A DNA stretch of 45,793 nt from a virus, in IMG/VR virus record IMGVR_UViG_3300028769_000153, positions 1-45,793 of that record, one strand, 5' to 3'. Shown piece by piece: positions 19,396 to 28,487 of the stretch. The notes under the pieces are model-generated. The model was not told where the DNA came from and searched no databases. It saw only the letters and a list, made by a program, of their open reading frames with translations. Each line of letters starts with the position of its first letter. Position 1 is the first letter of the stretch. A program made the position numbers and the translations under genes.

Positions 19396-22300
19396 ATGAT
19401 TAATTTTAATAAAAAGATAATCAACCCAAACAAGTTTAGAACACCGTGCATGCATTTCCAGCAGCACGGTGTTTACTGTTTCTATCCACATGGTACTACA
19501 GAGTACTTGAATTTTTGGGAAAAGGAGTCAGACTATTGTATAAACGGGTTTACTTCAGCGGACGGAGATTGGATAAGTGGTTATAACTACTGGTATCTAA
19601 ACTACTGTCCTATTCTGCGTTTAGTGGAGTTCGAGTATAAAGATAAGCATGGTAATATAAAGAAACGTAGAGAGAAGACTAGAGAGTTTCCAGACTTCTA
19701 TGACTACGACTACTATTACTTTTTAGGCGTAGATGAAGCTGAAGAAGAAGGTAAGCATATGGTCGTTTTAAAGGCCCGTGGTAAAGGCTTCTCATTCAAG
19801 GGTTCTGCAATGCTAGTTAGGAATTTCTATCACGTACCAGAGTCTAAATCATACGCTATAGCCTCTGAATCAGAGTACTTAGTAAGGGATGGTATATTAT
19901 CTAAGGCTTGGGACCTAATGGACTTTGTAGATGAACATACTGCATGGGCTAAGAAGAGACAAGCAGTTAATACTAAGATCCATAAGAGAGCGTCTATACT
20001 TACTACTGATGCTATGGGCAATAAGATAGAGGTAGGGTATAAATCAGAGATAATAGGAGTTACGCTTAAGAATGATGCCAACAAGGCTCGTGGTAAACGT
20101 GGTAAATTAATACTATTTGAAGAAGCCGGTTCATTTAAAGATATTCTACAAGCATGGCAAATTGCTAGACCTTCTGTAGAGGAAGATGGTATTGCCTTTG
20201 GATTGATGATTGCATTTGGTACTGGTGGTGATGAAGCTAGTAGATTCGATGGACTAAAAGAACTATTCTATAATCCATCTGGCTACAATGTAAAAGCATT
20301 CCCTAATATATGGGATGATGGAGCATCTGGGAATACATGTGCATTCTTTGTTCCAGTATACGCGAATATGTCTGTACTTAGCCCTGACGGTAAACGTCTA
20401 TTCATGGATAAGTATGGTAATACTATTCGTGATAAAGCAATAGATTATTCGCTAGAACAAAGACAAAGAGTAATAGATGGATCGTCTGACTCTAGAGCGA
20501 TAGATAGATATATAGCAGAGAATCCTATAACGCCTCAGGAGGCTGTTTTAGAGCTCACAGGGAACATATTTCCCAAGAAAGAACTAATGATCCAGCTAGC
20601 ATCTTTGCGTACGAATAAGAAGCTCCAGAACTTTAAACAGGTGGGTGATTTAAACTTTATCAATGGCGAGTTGATGTGGACGCCTAAAAAGAATGGAGAT
20701 ATAACCAAATATCCATTAGGAAAGGATGATGCGCATACGGGATCTATAGTAATATGGGAACACCCAGTTAAAGATGCGCCACATGCATTATATATAGCAG
20801 GCTGTCTTACTCCAGGAGAAAAAGTGTTGACGGAAGAGGGATTGATGAATGTAGAGGACGTAAGTCGATCTAGGCTAGTAGATATAGATGGTAATTATGT
20901 AAATCCTAAAGCGTTGTTGAGATACGAAAAAGAAGATGAAGATATATATAAGATAAGGGTATCTAATACGTATAGGGCGACTACATTTACTAAAGAGCAC
21001 CCAATATACTCATCCAAACACATATTAAATAAACAGAATATGGTTGACGAGAGTTTATTTAATTTCGAGTTTAATAAGGCATCAAGTATAAATGTTGGCG
21101 ACTGGGTTAAGTACCCAAATCTGTATTATAATGGCGATGATAAGGCGAATTCTGATGATGTAAACAATCTGAGGTGGCTCACTGGATTATGGCTTGGAGA
21201 TGGCTGGACAAAAGGCAATCGCATATACATAGCATTTGATATTGCCAATGTGGCTCAAATAGATAGACTCAAGGACTATGTAATAAATGGATTAAAGTCT
21301 ACATTCAGCCAAAGGATAAGAAATAATTCTATTGAGTTCTCATTTTATCAAAAAACAGTAGCGTTCTATTTTAATTATTTCTATGGTAAATATGCTCATG
21401 GAAAAAAGATTACAGAGCTTTCTAAAAGATCTTTTAACAATGAAGAGAAGGCGAATTTAATTGCTGGCTATTTAGATTCTGATGGATGTGTTTGCATTGA
21501 TAAAAGGGGCTATTATTCAATGGAGTTCGTTAGCTGTAATTTAGATTTGATAGAATCATTTCACGATCTAGCGTTCTCTATTGGACTTGTCGGTAATGTA
21601 TCTAAATTAAGGAGTGCTGGAAAATACAATATAGATGGACGCTCTGGAGATCAAAAGGAAGCATATCATCTTAGATTTGGACATAACGACACTATCAAAT
21701 TTGCAGAGATGCTTAACTTTGATAGTAGGACTAAATTATCTGTTATAGATAGGACTAATATAAAGACCACTAGGAATAGGCCAAAATCAGGATGTTTTCT
21801 TAGTTCAGATATGAAATATATCTACTTTCAAATAAAAGATATTGATCATAGTAAATACACCGGTACTGTATATAATTTTGAAACAGATACCCACACATTC
21901 TGCTCCTATCATGTACCTACACATAACTGTGACCCATATGACCACGATAAGGCTGGCACTAACTCATTAGGGTCTACATTCATATACAAGCGATTTCAGA
22001 ACTTTGAATCGTATTATGATATGCTAGTTGCTGAATATACTGGTAGACCTGATACTGCAGAAGACTATTACGAGAATGTTCGCAAGCTTCTAATGTACTA
22101 TAATGCTAGGCTTCTATATGAAAATGAGCGTAAAGGCATATTCCCTTACTTTACTCAAAAGCATTGTGATTACTTACTAGCAGATCAGCCAGATATTATA
22201 AATGATATTATTGGCAAGTCTACGGTTCAACGCAGGAAGGGTATTCACATGAATGTCCAGATCAAGGATTACGGAGAAGGGCTTATAAAAGAATGGCTAA

Positions 22301-22599
22301 ATGAAGAGTTTGCTCCAGGAAAGAAGAACTTAACAAAGATAATGTCAGAAGCACTACTAGAAGAACTTATACAGTACAATACTAAAGGAAACTTCGATAG
22401 GGTAATAGCACTGATAATGGTAATGATATACAGGCTTCAAATGCATAATACATATGTAAAGAAGCGTGATTCAGAATCCAAAAAGATTAACTTATTTGAT
22501 AAGCCACTATTCTCTAAAGAATGGTATTCTGGTACAGAGTTATCAGATCTATCAGATATAGACCTAAATACAAATACTAAAGAAATAAAATGGTTTTAA
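19396..22599 (+). CDS. terL: Terminase large subunit, interrupted by an intein
   Basis: 1067 residues, of which 375 (470-844) are an intein; the spliced product would be 692 residues, normal for crAss-like TerL. The ATPase domain has a Walker A-like LKARGKGFSFKG (125-136) and a Walker B KLILFEEAG (237-245). The nuclease domain starts at YIAG/CDPYDHDKAG, where the intein sits one residue before the catalytic Asp. TerL cuts and pumps phage DNA into the prohead through the portal. The gene begins a run of virion genes with 1-4 nt spacing. The mature enzyme depends on splicing. Confidence 0.96.
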   Translation: MINFNKKIINPNKFRTPCMHFQQHGVYCFYPHGTTEYLNFWEKESDYCINGFTSADGDWISGYNYWYLNYCPILRLVEFEYKDKHGNIKKRREKTREFPDFYDYDYYYFLGVDEAEEEGKHMVVLKARGKGFSFKGSAMLVRNFYHVPESKSYAIASESEYLVRDGILSKAWDLMDFVDEHTAWAKKRQAVNTKIHKRASILTTDAMGNKIEVGYKSEIIGVTLKNDANKARGKRGKLILFEEAGSFKDILQAWQIARPSVEEDGIAFGLMIAFGTGGDEASRFDGLKELFYNPSGYNVKAFPNIWDDGASGNTCAFFVPVYANMSVLSPDGKRLFMDKYGNTIRDKAIDYSLEQRQRVIDGSSDSRAIDRYIAENPITPQEAVLELTGNIFPKKELMIQLASLRTNKKLQNFKQVGDLNFINGELMWTPKKNGDITKYPLGKDDAHTGSIVIWEHPVKDAPHALYIAGCLTPGEKVLTEEGLMNVEDVSRSRLVDIDGNYVNPKALLRYEKEDEDIYKIRVSNTYRATTFTKEHPIYSSKHILNKQNMVDESLFNFEFNKASSINVGDWVKYPNLYYNGDDKANSDDVNNLRWLTGLWLGDGWTKGNRIYIAFDIANVAQIDRLKDYVINGLKSTFSQRIRNNSIEFSFYQKTVAFYFNYFYGKYAHGKKITELSKRSFNNEEKANLIAGYLDSDGCVCIDKRGYYSMEFVSCNLDLIESFHDLAFSIGLVGNVSKLRSAGKYNIDGRSGDQKEAYHLRFGHNDTIKFAEMLNFDSRTKLSVIDRTNIKTTRNRPKSGCFLSSDMKYIYFQIKDIDHSKYTGTVYNFETDTHTFCSYHVPTHNCDPYDHDKAGTNSLGSTFIYKRFQNFESYYDMLVAEYTGRPDTAEDYYENVRKLLMYYNARLLYENERKGIFPYFTQKHCDYLLADQPDIINDIIGKSTVQRRKGIHMNVQIKDYGEGLIKEWLNEEFAPGKKNLTKIMSEALLEELIQYNTKGNFDRVIALIMVMIYRLQMHNTYVKKRDSESKKINLFDKPLFSKEWYSGTELSDLSDIDLNTNTKEIKWF
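20803..21927 (+). mobile_element. Intein with LAGLIDADG homing endonuclease in terL
   Basis: 375 codons, in frame. It begins with Cys (CLTPGEKVLTEEGLMNVEDV, block A), ends YHVPTHN followed by Cys of the C-extein (blocks F and G), and contains both LAGLIDADG helices: TGLWLGDGW (about 597-605) and IAGYLDSDG (about 688-696). TFTKEHPIY is block B with the Thr-x-x-His motif. All residues needed for standard class-1 splicing are present. The insertion site splits YIAG^CDPY, the metal-binding nuclease motif, where loss would be costly. Confidence 0.95.
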
Positions 22600-22600
22600 T

Positions 22601-23365
22601 ATGATACCTAAAACAATTAAGCCAATACTACCAAATCTAGACCTGACTGCCAATAAAATTCAGACTCCAGTAAAAGGAATGTTTACCGATATGAAATCAA
22701 TTGGAAGTGTTGATCTTTCAAATAGGACGTTATCTCCTAAAGAATTTACAGAGAAGTATATTCAATCGCCTATATATAAAAAGAGAATGGAGTTATCTGG
22801 ATATGAGGATTTAGAAAAAAATAGACAGACTAGGCTAAAAGCAGTACAGGAGTCTAATACTATTATACAGGAAAAGACCCCTTCTATAGCAAAGCAAATC
22901 TCAAATGAACTAAATGGAATTCCCTATAGTAATTCTGGAAGTAATGCCGTAACTCCTAAATATGTTATAGTAGATAAGTCCGAGGCTAAGAAATATAACG
23001 TTCCAGTAAGTAGCATAGAGACTCATGAATATAGTCACAAGGAGACCGGGATAGATAAGGATCTATTGAATAATAATGATATAATGCAGTTGCAAGATAG
23101 GCTTAGACCTACTATACGCGATGAGCATGATATAGACCCAACAGAGAATAAGGCCGATATGAATGCACTTCGATACGAATTATATAAAAGCGGAGTTGAT
23201 GTATTCAATGGGAAGATAGAGCAAAAACATTTAGACATGATAAGGAATTCTAAGTCATCTGGAGGTAAAAGGCTTTTAAAGAATTACGAAGACAAGGACG
23301 CATTATGGCTTTTGAATAATGTTGCTCAAAACAAACAAAATAACAACGAAATACTTAATGTTTAA
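22601..23365 (+). CDS. Predicted zinc metallopeptidase between terminase and portal
   Basis: 254 residues. HEYSH (142-146) fits the HExxH zinc motif, and ENKAD (182-186) lies 36 residues later, where a gluzincin third ligand would be. The N-terminal 100 residues are polar; the segment LPNLDLTANKI (10-20) recurs in the protein at 26997. A metalloprotease at this place could be a prohead maturation protease or act after injection. There is no signal peptide. The family assignment rests on the motif alone. Confidence 0.6.
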   Translation: MIPKTIKPILPNLDLTANKIQTPVKGMFTDMKSIGSVDLSNRTLSPKEFTEKYIQSPIYKKRMELSGYEDLEKNRQTRLKAVQESNTIIQEKTPSIAKQISNELNGIPYSNSGSNAVTPKYVIVDKSEAKKYNVPVSSIETHEYSHKETGIDKDLLNNNDIMQLQDRLRPTIRDEHDIDPTENKADMNALRYELYKSGVDVFNGKIEQKHLDMIRNSKSSGGKRLLKNYEDKDALWLLNNVAQNKQNNNEILNV

Positions 23366-23368
23366 ACA

Positions 23369-26300
23369 ATGAGAGATACAACTAGCATTTTCCCGGCACA
23401 GAAGCTTAGTCTAAAGAAAAAGAACGCTGAATGGGGAGAAACGTGCGTTGACTATATCATAGGAATGGGGGAGACTGTACCATCTGGTTCAGATAGAACT
23501 TCATTCGAAGAGATGGCTGCATATTACGACCTATACAATAGCATATTTGATCCAAAAGATTTAAAGCATGTTACTGACCCATTTAATCAAGAAGATGGAT
23601 TTCCTGCTAATCCTCAGAGTATTAATATCATAAAATCTAAAATAGATCTACTTCTTGGAGAAGAAGCTAAGCATCCATTTAGATTTAGAGTTATTAGAAC
23701 TAGCCAAGATGCAGCGTCTGACGTACAAGATAAGATGAAGCAAATGCTTATGGATTATACCATGGCTACTATTCTATCTGGAATGGATGAGAAATCTGCT
23801 CAAGAATACCAAGAGAAGCTACAGACCGGTGAATTAATGCCGCCTGAAAAAATAATGAACTATGTATCTAAAGGATATAAAGACATTGCAGAGAACTCAG
23901 CATATCATACACTTAACTATCTAAAAGAAAAGCTTAATCTACCTCACGAATACTCTAAAGGATGGAAAGATGCTTTAATTGCTGGTAAAGAGGTATACTA
24001 CACTGGAGTAGTTAACGGAGAGCCAAATATGGAACGCGTTAATCCACTATACTTCGGTCATGATCATTCACCTGATATGGAGTTCATAGAAGATGGTGAT
24101 TGGGCTGTTAGACGTATGAGAATGTCTTATACTGAGGTATACGATAGATTGTTTGATAAGATGACAGAGAAAGAGCTAGATAAGTTATTAGAACTTACTG
24201 GTCAGAATCCACAATCTGGTAGATATGGTAAAGATACTCCATCATCATTAGATTATGTCAACATGAACATGAAGACTGTAGCAGGTGGAGGTGATAGTAC
24301 TATTAATCAACCAAATCAAGTTAATCTATGGCATGCGGTATGGAAATCATACAAAAAGATTGGATTCGTAAAAGTACTTGGCGATAATGGAGAGCCTAAC
24401 GAGATCATAGTAAGTGAAGACTATATGGTTATCGGCAACGAACTTAGCATCGAATGGAAATGGGTTATCGAAGTATGGGAAGGCTATAGAATTGGAGAAG
24501 ATATCTATATTGGGATAGCTCCACTAGAATATCAACACGTTTCTGCAGATAACCTTAATTCACAGAAATTACCTTATAGTGGCGTTATATATAATAACAC
24601 TAATTCTACTCCTAAGTCATTAGTGGCTATAATGAAACCGCTTCAATACATGTACATAGTTATATGGTACAGACTTGAACTTGCGTTAGCTAGAGATAAA
24701 GGGAAGGTTATCAACATGGATATCACGCAGATACCTAAATCGATGAATATAGATCCAGCTAAATGGATGCATTATCTATCATCTGTAGGCGTTAACTTTA
24801 TTAATCCATACGAAGAAGGTTGGGATATACCAGGACGTGAAGGTGGTAAGTGTTTTGGTCGCGGAACAAAGATATTAATGTTTGACGGAAGTTTAAAAAA
24901 CATTGAAGATGTGTCTGTTGGGAATTTAGTAATGGGTCCAGACTTGTCTCCTAGACGAGTACTTAATACGCACAATGGAGTCGACAATATGTATAAGATA
25001 GTCCCTAGCTCTGGAGGAGATGTTCAAATAGTTAATAGCAGACACGATATATACTATGGTTTAAAAAATCATCATACGAACGAAGTATCTTTTATTACGT
25101 CCACCCCAGAAGAGCTGATGTTAAAGTTCAATAAAACCCCATCATGTAGAGATAGGCACTTTCTATATAGGAGAGGGGAGATAGATATGTGGCGAAGTGG
25201 GAATTATAGAGATCATTTAATAGATCCGTACACTCTTGGACTATGGATTGGCGATGGAAGCACAAACAAAGCTCAGTTCGAAAGTATGGATACGGAGATA
25301 ATAAACTATCTAGAGGAATTTGCTATTCTTCATGGAATGAATACTAGAATAACTGCGAACATAAATAGTCGATCTCTTACTGTAAATTTATCTGGAGGAA
25401 GTAGATCAAAATACAGGAACCTGCCTGGCAATTGGTTTTTGGATAGGCTTTCCGATCTGAACATAAGAGAGTATAAGGATATTCCAGAAGAGTATATATA
25501 CACATCAAAGGAAAATAGGCTTTCAATCCTTGCTGGCCTTATAGATACCGATGGATGGTACGATAAAACAAAAAATAGATTTGGATTCTGTCAAACAGAG
25601 TATAGAAAGCACATTGTTGATAAATTTGCATTTATTGCAAGAAGTTTAGGAATGAAGGTGTCTGTTAGAAAAAGAAAATGTACGCCATCGGAATTATGTA
25701 AAAACCATGCTGAATTTTGTTATGTTGCAAGTATACTAAGTGGATGCGAAAGAATTCCAACTAGAATAAAAAGAAAGCAAACTAATCAAGTAAAATTCTT
25801 CGCAAGAGATGCTAATAGATCAATGTTTAATGTCGAGTATCATGGAGTTGATGAATATTTTGGATTTGAGTTGGATCAAGATCATTTGTTCCTTCTTGGA
25901 GATTTGACAATAGCTCACAACTCAGCACAGTTCAATCAGATCACTGCTTTAGACTTAACTATGTCTAATGTTATTAACCAGTATATTGGATTAATGAATA
26001 AGATAGAGGATATGATGGCTGAGATATCGGGCGTATCTAGACAACGTCAAGGCGAGATTTCTCCAAGCGAATTAGTTGGTAATGTTAATGCAGCTGTAAG
26101 TAACTCTGCAAGCATCACAGAACCTCTCTACTGGACTCATAATCAATGTAAGCGTAATTCATTAAGAATGTTATTGAATACCGCTAAGGAGGTCTGGAAG
26201 GACTCTAAGCGTGTTAGCTTGCAATACATAATGGATGATTCTACAAGAACATTCCTTAAGTTGGCAGATAACTTCTTCTATGAGGACTACGATATATTTG

Positions 26301-26995
26301 TATCTGACTCAGTTAAGGATCTACAGGACTTGGAAGCTGTTAAATCACTTTATCAACCTGCCATGCAGAATGGTGCTACTATATTAGATATTGCTGAAAT
26401 CATGACACTTGATAGTGTTAGTGCAATTAAATCTAAATTAGCTGGTATTGAAAAAGCTAGAGGAGAGAAAGAGCAGGCTGCCGCCGAACAAGAAAATCAA
26501 CGTCAAATGCAATTGATTGATGCTCAAAATCAAGTTAAATCTCAAGCATTATCATTAGAGCAACAAAAACTCGAACTTGAAAAATATAAAATTGATACTG
26601 ACAACCAGACTAAGATATATGTTGCTGAGCTTAGTGCTTATAGAGGACAACAAGATCTTGATGCTGATCAGAACGGTATTCCAGATGTAATGGAAATTGC
26701 TGACATGTCATTGAAGCAAAGAGCTCAAGACTCTAACGAGATGGATAAAGCAATGCAGTTGTCTGTTAAACAGAAAGAAGCTGCTATGAAACATAATTTA
26801 GAAGTTAGAAAGATTCAGCAACAGAAAGCTACTGAAGACGGTAAGCTTGCTTTGGATCATGATAAGCTAGAGCTGGAGGATAAAAAGATTAAGGCTGTGA
26901 AAGAACTTCAGGCTATGAAGGATCGGAACGCTATGGATAGAGAGAGATTAAAAGCTAAGACTGCAATGAAGAATAAGGTAACAGGAGAAAGATAA
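23369..26995 (+). CDS. Portal protein, interrupted by an intein
   Basis: 1208 residues including a 357-residue intein (495-851), leaving 851. The call rests on position (after terL, before scaffold and capsid), size and portal-like segments: INIIKSKIDLLLGEEAKHPF near 88-107 and the aromatic WRVN/WIEVWEGYRIGED-type wing. The C-terminal 180 residues are a Gln/Lys/Glu-rich coiled coil (EQENQRQMQLIDAQNQVKSQ), the barrel/tail expected for P22-like portals. Twelve copies would form the DNA channel at one vertex. Splicing is required for a working ring. Confidence 0.9.
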   Translation: MRDTTSIFPAQKLSLKKKNAEWGETCVDYIIGMGETVPSGSDRTSFEEMAAYYDLYNSIFDPKDLKHVTDPFNQEDGFPANPQSINIIKSKIDLLLGEEAKHPFRFRVIRTSQDAASDVQDKMKQMLMDYTMATILSGMDEKSAQEYQEKLQTGELMPPEKIMNYVSKGYKDIAENSAYHTLNYLKEKLNLPHEYSKGWKDALIAGKEVYYTGVVNGEPNMERVNPLYFGHDHSPDMEFIEDGDWAVRRMRMSYTEVYDRLFDKMTEKELDKLLELTGQNPQSGRYGKDTPSSLDYVNMNMKTVAGGGDSTINQPNQVNLWHAVWKSYKKIGFVKVLGDNGEPNEIIVSEDYMVIGNELSIEWKWVIEVWEGYRIGEDIYIGIAPLEYQHVSADNLNSQKLPYSGVIYNNTNSTPKSLVAIMKPLQYMYIVIWYRLELALARDKGKVINMDITQIPKSMNIDPAKWMHYLSSVGVNFINPYEEGWDIPGREGGKCFGRGTKILMFDGSLKNIEDVSVGNLVMGPDLSPRRVLNTHNGVDNMYKIVPSSGGDVQIVNSRHDIYYGLKNHHTNEVSFITSTPEELMLKFNKTPSCRDRHFLYRRGEIDMWRSGNYRDHLIDPYTLGLWIGDGSTNKAQFESMDTEIINYLEEFAILHGMNTRITANINSRSLTVNLSGGSRSKYRNLPGNWFLDRLSDLNIREYKDIPEEYIYTSKENRLSILAGLIDTDGWYDKTKNRFGFCQTEYRKHIVDKFAFIARSLGMKVSVRKRKCTPSELCKNHAEFCYVASILSGCERIPTRIKRKQTNQVKFFARDANRSMFNVEYHGVDEYFGFELDQDHLFLLGDLTIAHNSAQFNQITALDLTMSNVINQYIGLMNKIEDMMAEISGVSRQRQGEISPSELVGNVNAAVSNSASITEPLYWTHNQCKRNSLRMLLNTAKEVWKDSKRVSLQYIMDDSTRTFLKLADNFFYEDYDIFVSDSVKDLQDLEAVKSLYQPAMQNGATILDIAEIMTLDSVSAIKSKLAGIEKARGEKEQAAAEQENQRQMQLIDAQNQVKSQALSLEQQKLELEKYKIDTDNQTKIYVAELSAYRGQQDLDADQNGIPDVMEIADMSLKQRAQDSNEMDKAMQLSVKQKEAAMKHNLEVRKIQQQKATEDGKLALDHDKLELEDKKIKAVKELQAMKDRNAMDRERLKAKTAMKNKVTGER
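24851..25921 (+). mobile_element. Intein with LAGLIDADG homing endonuclease in the portal gene
   Basis: 357 codons in frame from Cys495 (CFGRGTKILMFDGSLKNIED) to Asn851 (block G FLLGDLTIAHN), followed by Ser as the +1 residue. Homing endonuclease helices are LGLWIGDGS (about 623-631) and LAGLIDTDG (about 718-726). It is unlike the terL intein in sequence and uses Ser rather than Cys at +1, so the two are not recent copies. It splits the extein at GREGGK^SAQFNQ. Confidence 0.95.
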
Positions 26996-26996
26996 T

Positions 26997-27311
26997 ATGA
27001 AATTAAAAGAAAGATTAGTAGATCTACCAGATCTAAATGTTACTGCTAAAAGAATTAAGAGCAAACTTCCTATAAATGAACCGGCTAAATTAGTTAAGCC
27101 GGTATATGATACTCAGTATACACATACTACTGATTTAAACTTCTATAATAGCGGTCAATTATCCGATACAGAGAAGGCTTTGTATGATCCAAAAACTCTT
27201 ACTAGAACATTAACTAAGGATGAGTATGAAGCAGCTATGAAGAATAATGACGAATCGGCCACAGATAATGGGCCTGGATATAGAAAGATTAAAGTTCTAG
27301 TAACTAAATAA
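26997..27311 (+). CDS. 104-residue protein sharing an N-terminal motif with the metallopeptidase
   Basis: LPDLNVTAKRIKSKLPI at residues 9-25 resembles LPNLDLTANKIQTP of the metallopeptidase (P-D/N-L-N/D-V/L-TA-x-x-I). The rest is polar, probably flexible (TQYTHTTDLNFYNSGQLSD), with GPGYRKIKVLV at the end. It lies directly after the portal (1 nt gap) and before the scaffold-like gene. It is probably a minor head component. Function unknown. Confidence 0.65.
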   Translation: MKLKERLVDLPDLNVTAKRIKSKLPINEPAKLVKPVYDTQYTHTTDLNFYNSGQLSDTEKALYDPKTLTRTLTKDEYEAAMKNNDESATDNGPGYRKIKVLVTK

Positions 27312-27333
27312 AATACAATTATACTAAATAATT

Positions 27334-28458
27334 ATGAAAAAGAATAATAATGAGATACTGGGTGGGTTCAGCGCTATGTTTGATACGCTAACACCTAATG
27401 AAGACATTAAAATTAAAGGGGTAGAAGTAGTTGAAGACCCAAACGATCCTACGAATGATACAAATGCTTTTGACTTAGAAGACGAAGATGAGTTTGAAGA
27501 AACTCCAGCTCTAGATATAGAAGACGAAGATGAAGTAGAAGAAGCTAAAGAGACCAAAGAGCCCAAAGCTAAAGAAGAAAAAGAAGTAGAGCCATCTGCT
27601 GAAGACACTGCTGAAGCTGAAACGGTTGGAGCTCTATTTGATTCTATCGCTGAATCAGTTGGATGGACTGATATAGAAGAAGATGACAAACCTAAGTCTG
27701 TAGAAGGTCTTATAGACTACATGAAAGCCGCTGTAGAGGCATCAAGTGTCCCAGAGTATGCAAATGACGATATAGCTAGCTTAGACGCCTACGTAAAGGC
27801 TGGTGGATCTATAGAGGACTATCTTAATGTTGCCAAAGCTGGAACTGATTATGATGCCTTAGATATAGAGGACACTACTACTCAGAAACAATTGATTAGA
27901 GAGTATCTATCTGAAAAGGGATTTAGCGATACTCAGATCAAAAGAAAGCTTGAAAAGTATGAAGATGCTGACCTTTTAGAGGATGAGGCTACCGATGCAC
28001 TCGAATTTCTTAAAGAATCTAAGGAGCAAAATAAGAAAGCGCTATTAGAGAGCCAAAATCTTGCTAACCAGGCTGCTATCGAAAGCCAACAAACATTCTA
28101 CAACTCCGTTGTTGATGAAATAGAGTCACTTAATGATGTAAGAGGTATCCAAATACCGAAGACCGATAAGAAGGCATTAATGGAATATATATTCAAAGTT
28201 GAGGCTGATGGTAAAACAAAATACCAAAAAGAATATGCCAAATCTACTAAGAATCTGATCGAATCTGCATACTTCACTATGAAGGGCGATGCATTGATTA
28301 GTCAAGCTAAACGATCTGGAGAGACATCTGCCGTATCGAGACTTAAACAAACTTTAAGTTCTAACAAAATAAGTGGTTCAAAACAAACAATAAATAACGG
28401 GTCGGCAGTACCATTGTGGTCATTAGCGTCACAACAACTTTTGCGAAAGCCCCAATAA
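27334..28458 (+). CDS. Scaffold-like acidic protein upstream of the capsid gene
   Basis: 374 residues. The N-terminal 110 residues are extremely acidic (EDEDEFEETPALDIEDEDEVEE), the middle and C-terminal parts helical and charged, ending with a Lys/Arg-rich C-terminus. Acidic, helical proteins immediately before the major capsid gene are typical scaffolding proteins. No protease signature is visible. A scaffold role is inferred from position and composition. Confidence 0.7.
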   Translation: MKKNNNEILGGFSAMFDTLTPNEDIKIKGVEVVEDPNDPTNDTNAFDLEDEDEFEETPALDIEDEDEVEEAKETKEPKAKEEKEVEPSAEDTAEAETVGALFDSIAESVGWTDIEEDDKPKSVEGLIDYMKAAVEASSVPEYANDDIASLDAYVKAGGSIEDYLNVAKAGTDYDALDIEDTTTQKQLIREYLSEKGFSDTQIKRKLEKYEDADLLEDEATDALEFLKESKEQNKKALLESQNLANQAAIESQQTFYNSVVDEIESLNDVRGIQIPKTDKKALMEYIFKVEADGKTKYQKEYAKSTKNLIESAYFTMKGDALISQAKRSGETSAVSRLKQTLSSNKISGSKQTINNGSAVPLWSLASQQLLRKPQ

Positions 28459-28487
28459 CAAAAAAATAATAAAACTTAGTTTTATAT

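Noticed and set aside
27324-27689. A Ser-rich minus-strand frame of 121 codons
   Set aside because: It is the antisense image of the acidic Glu/Asp/Ala codons in the scaffold-like gene.
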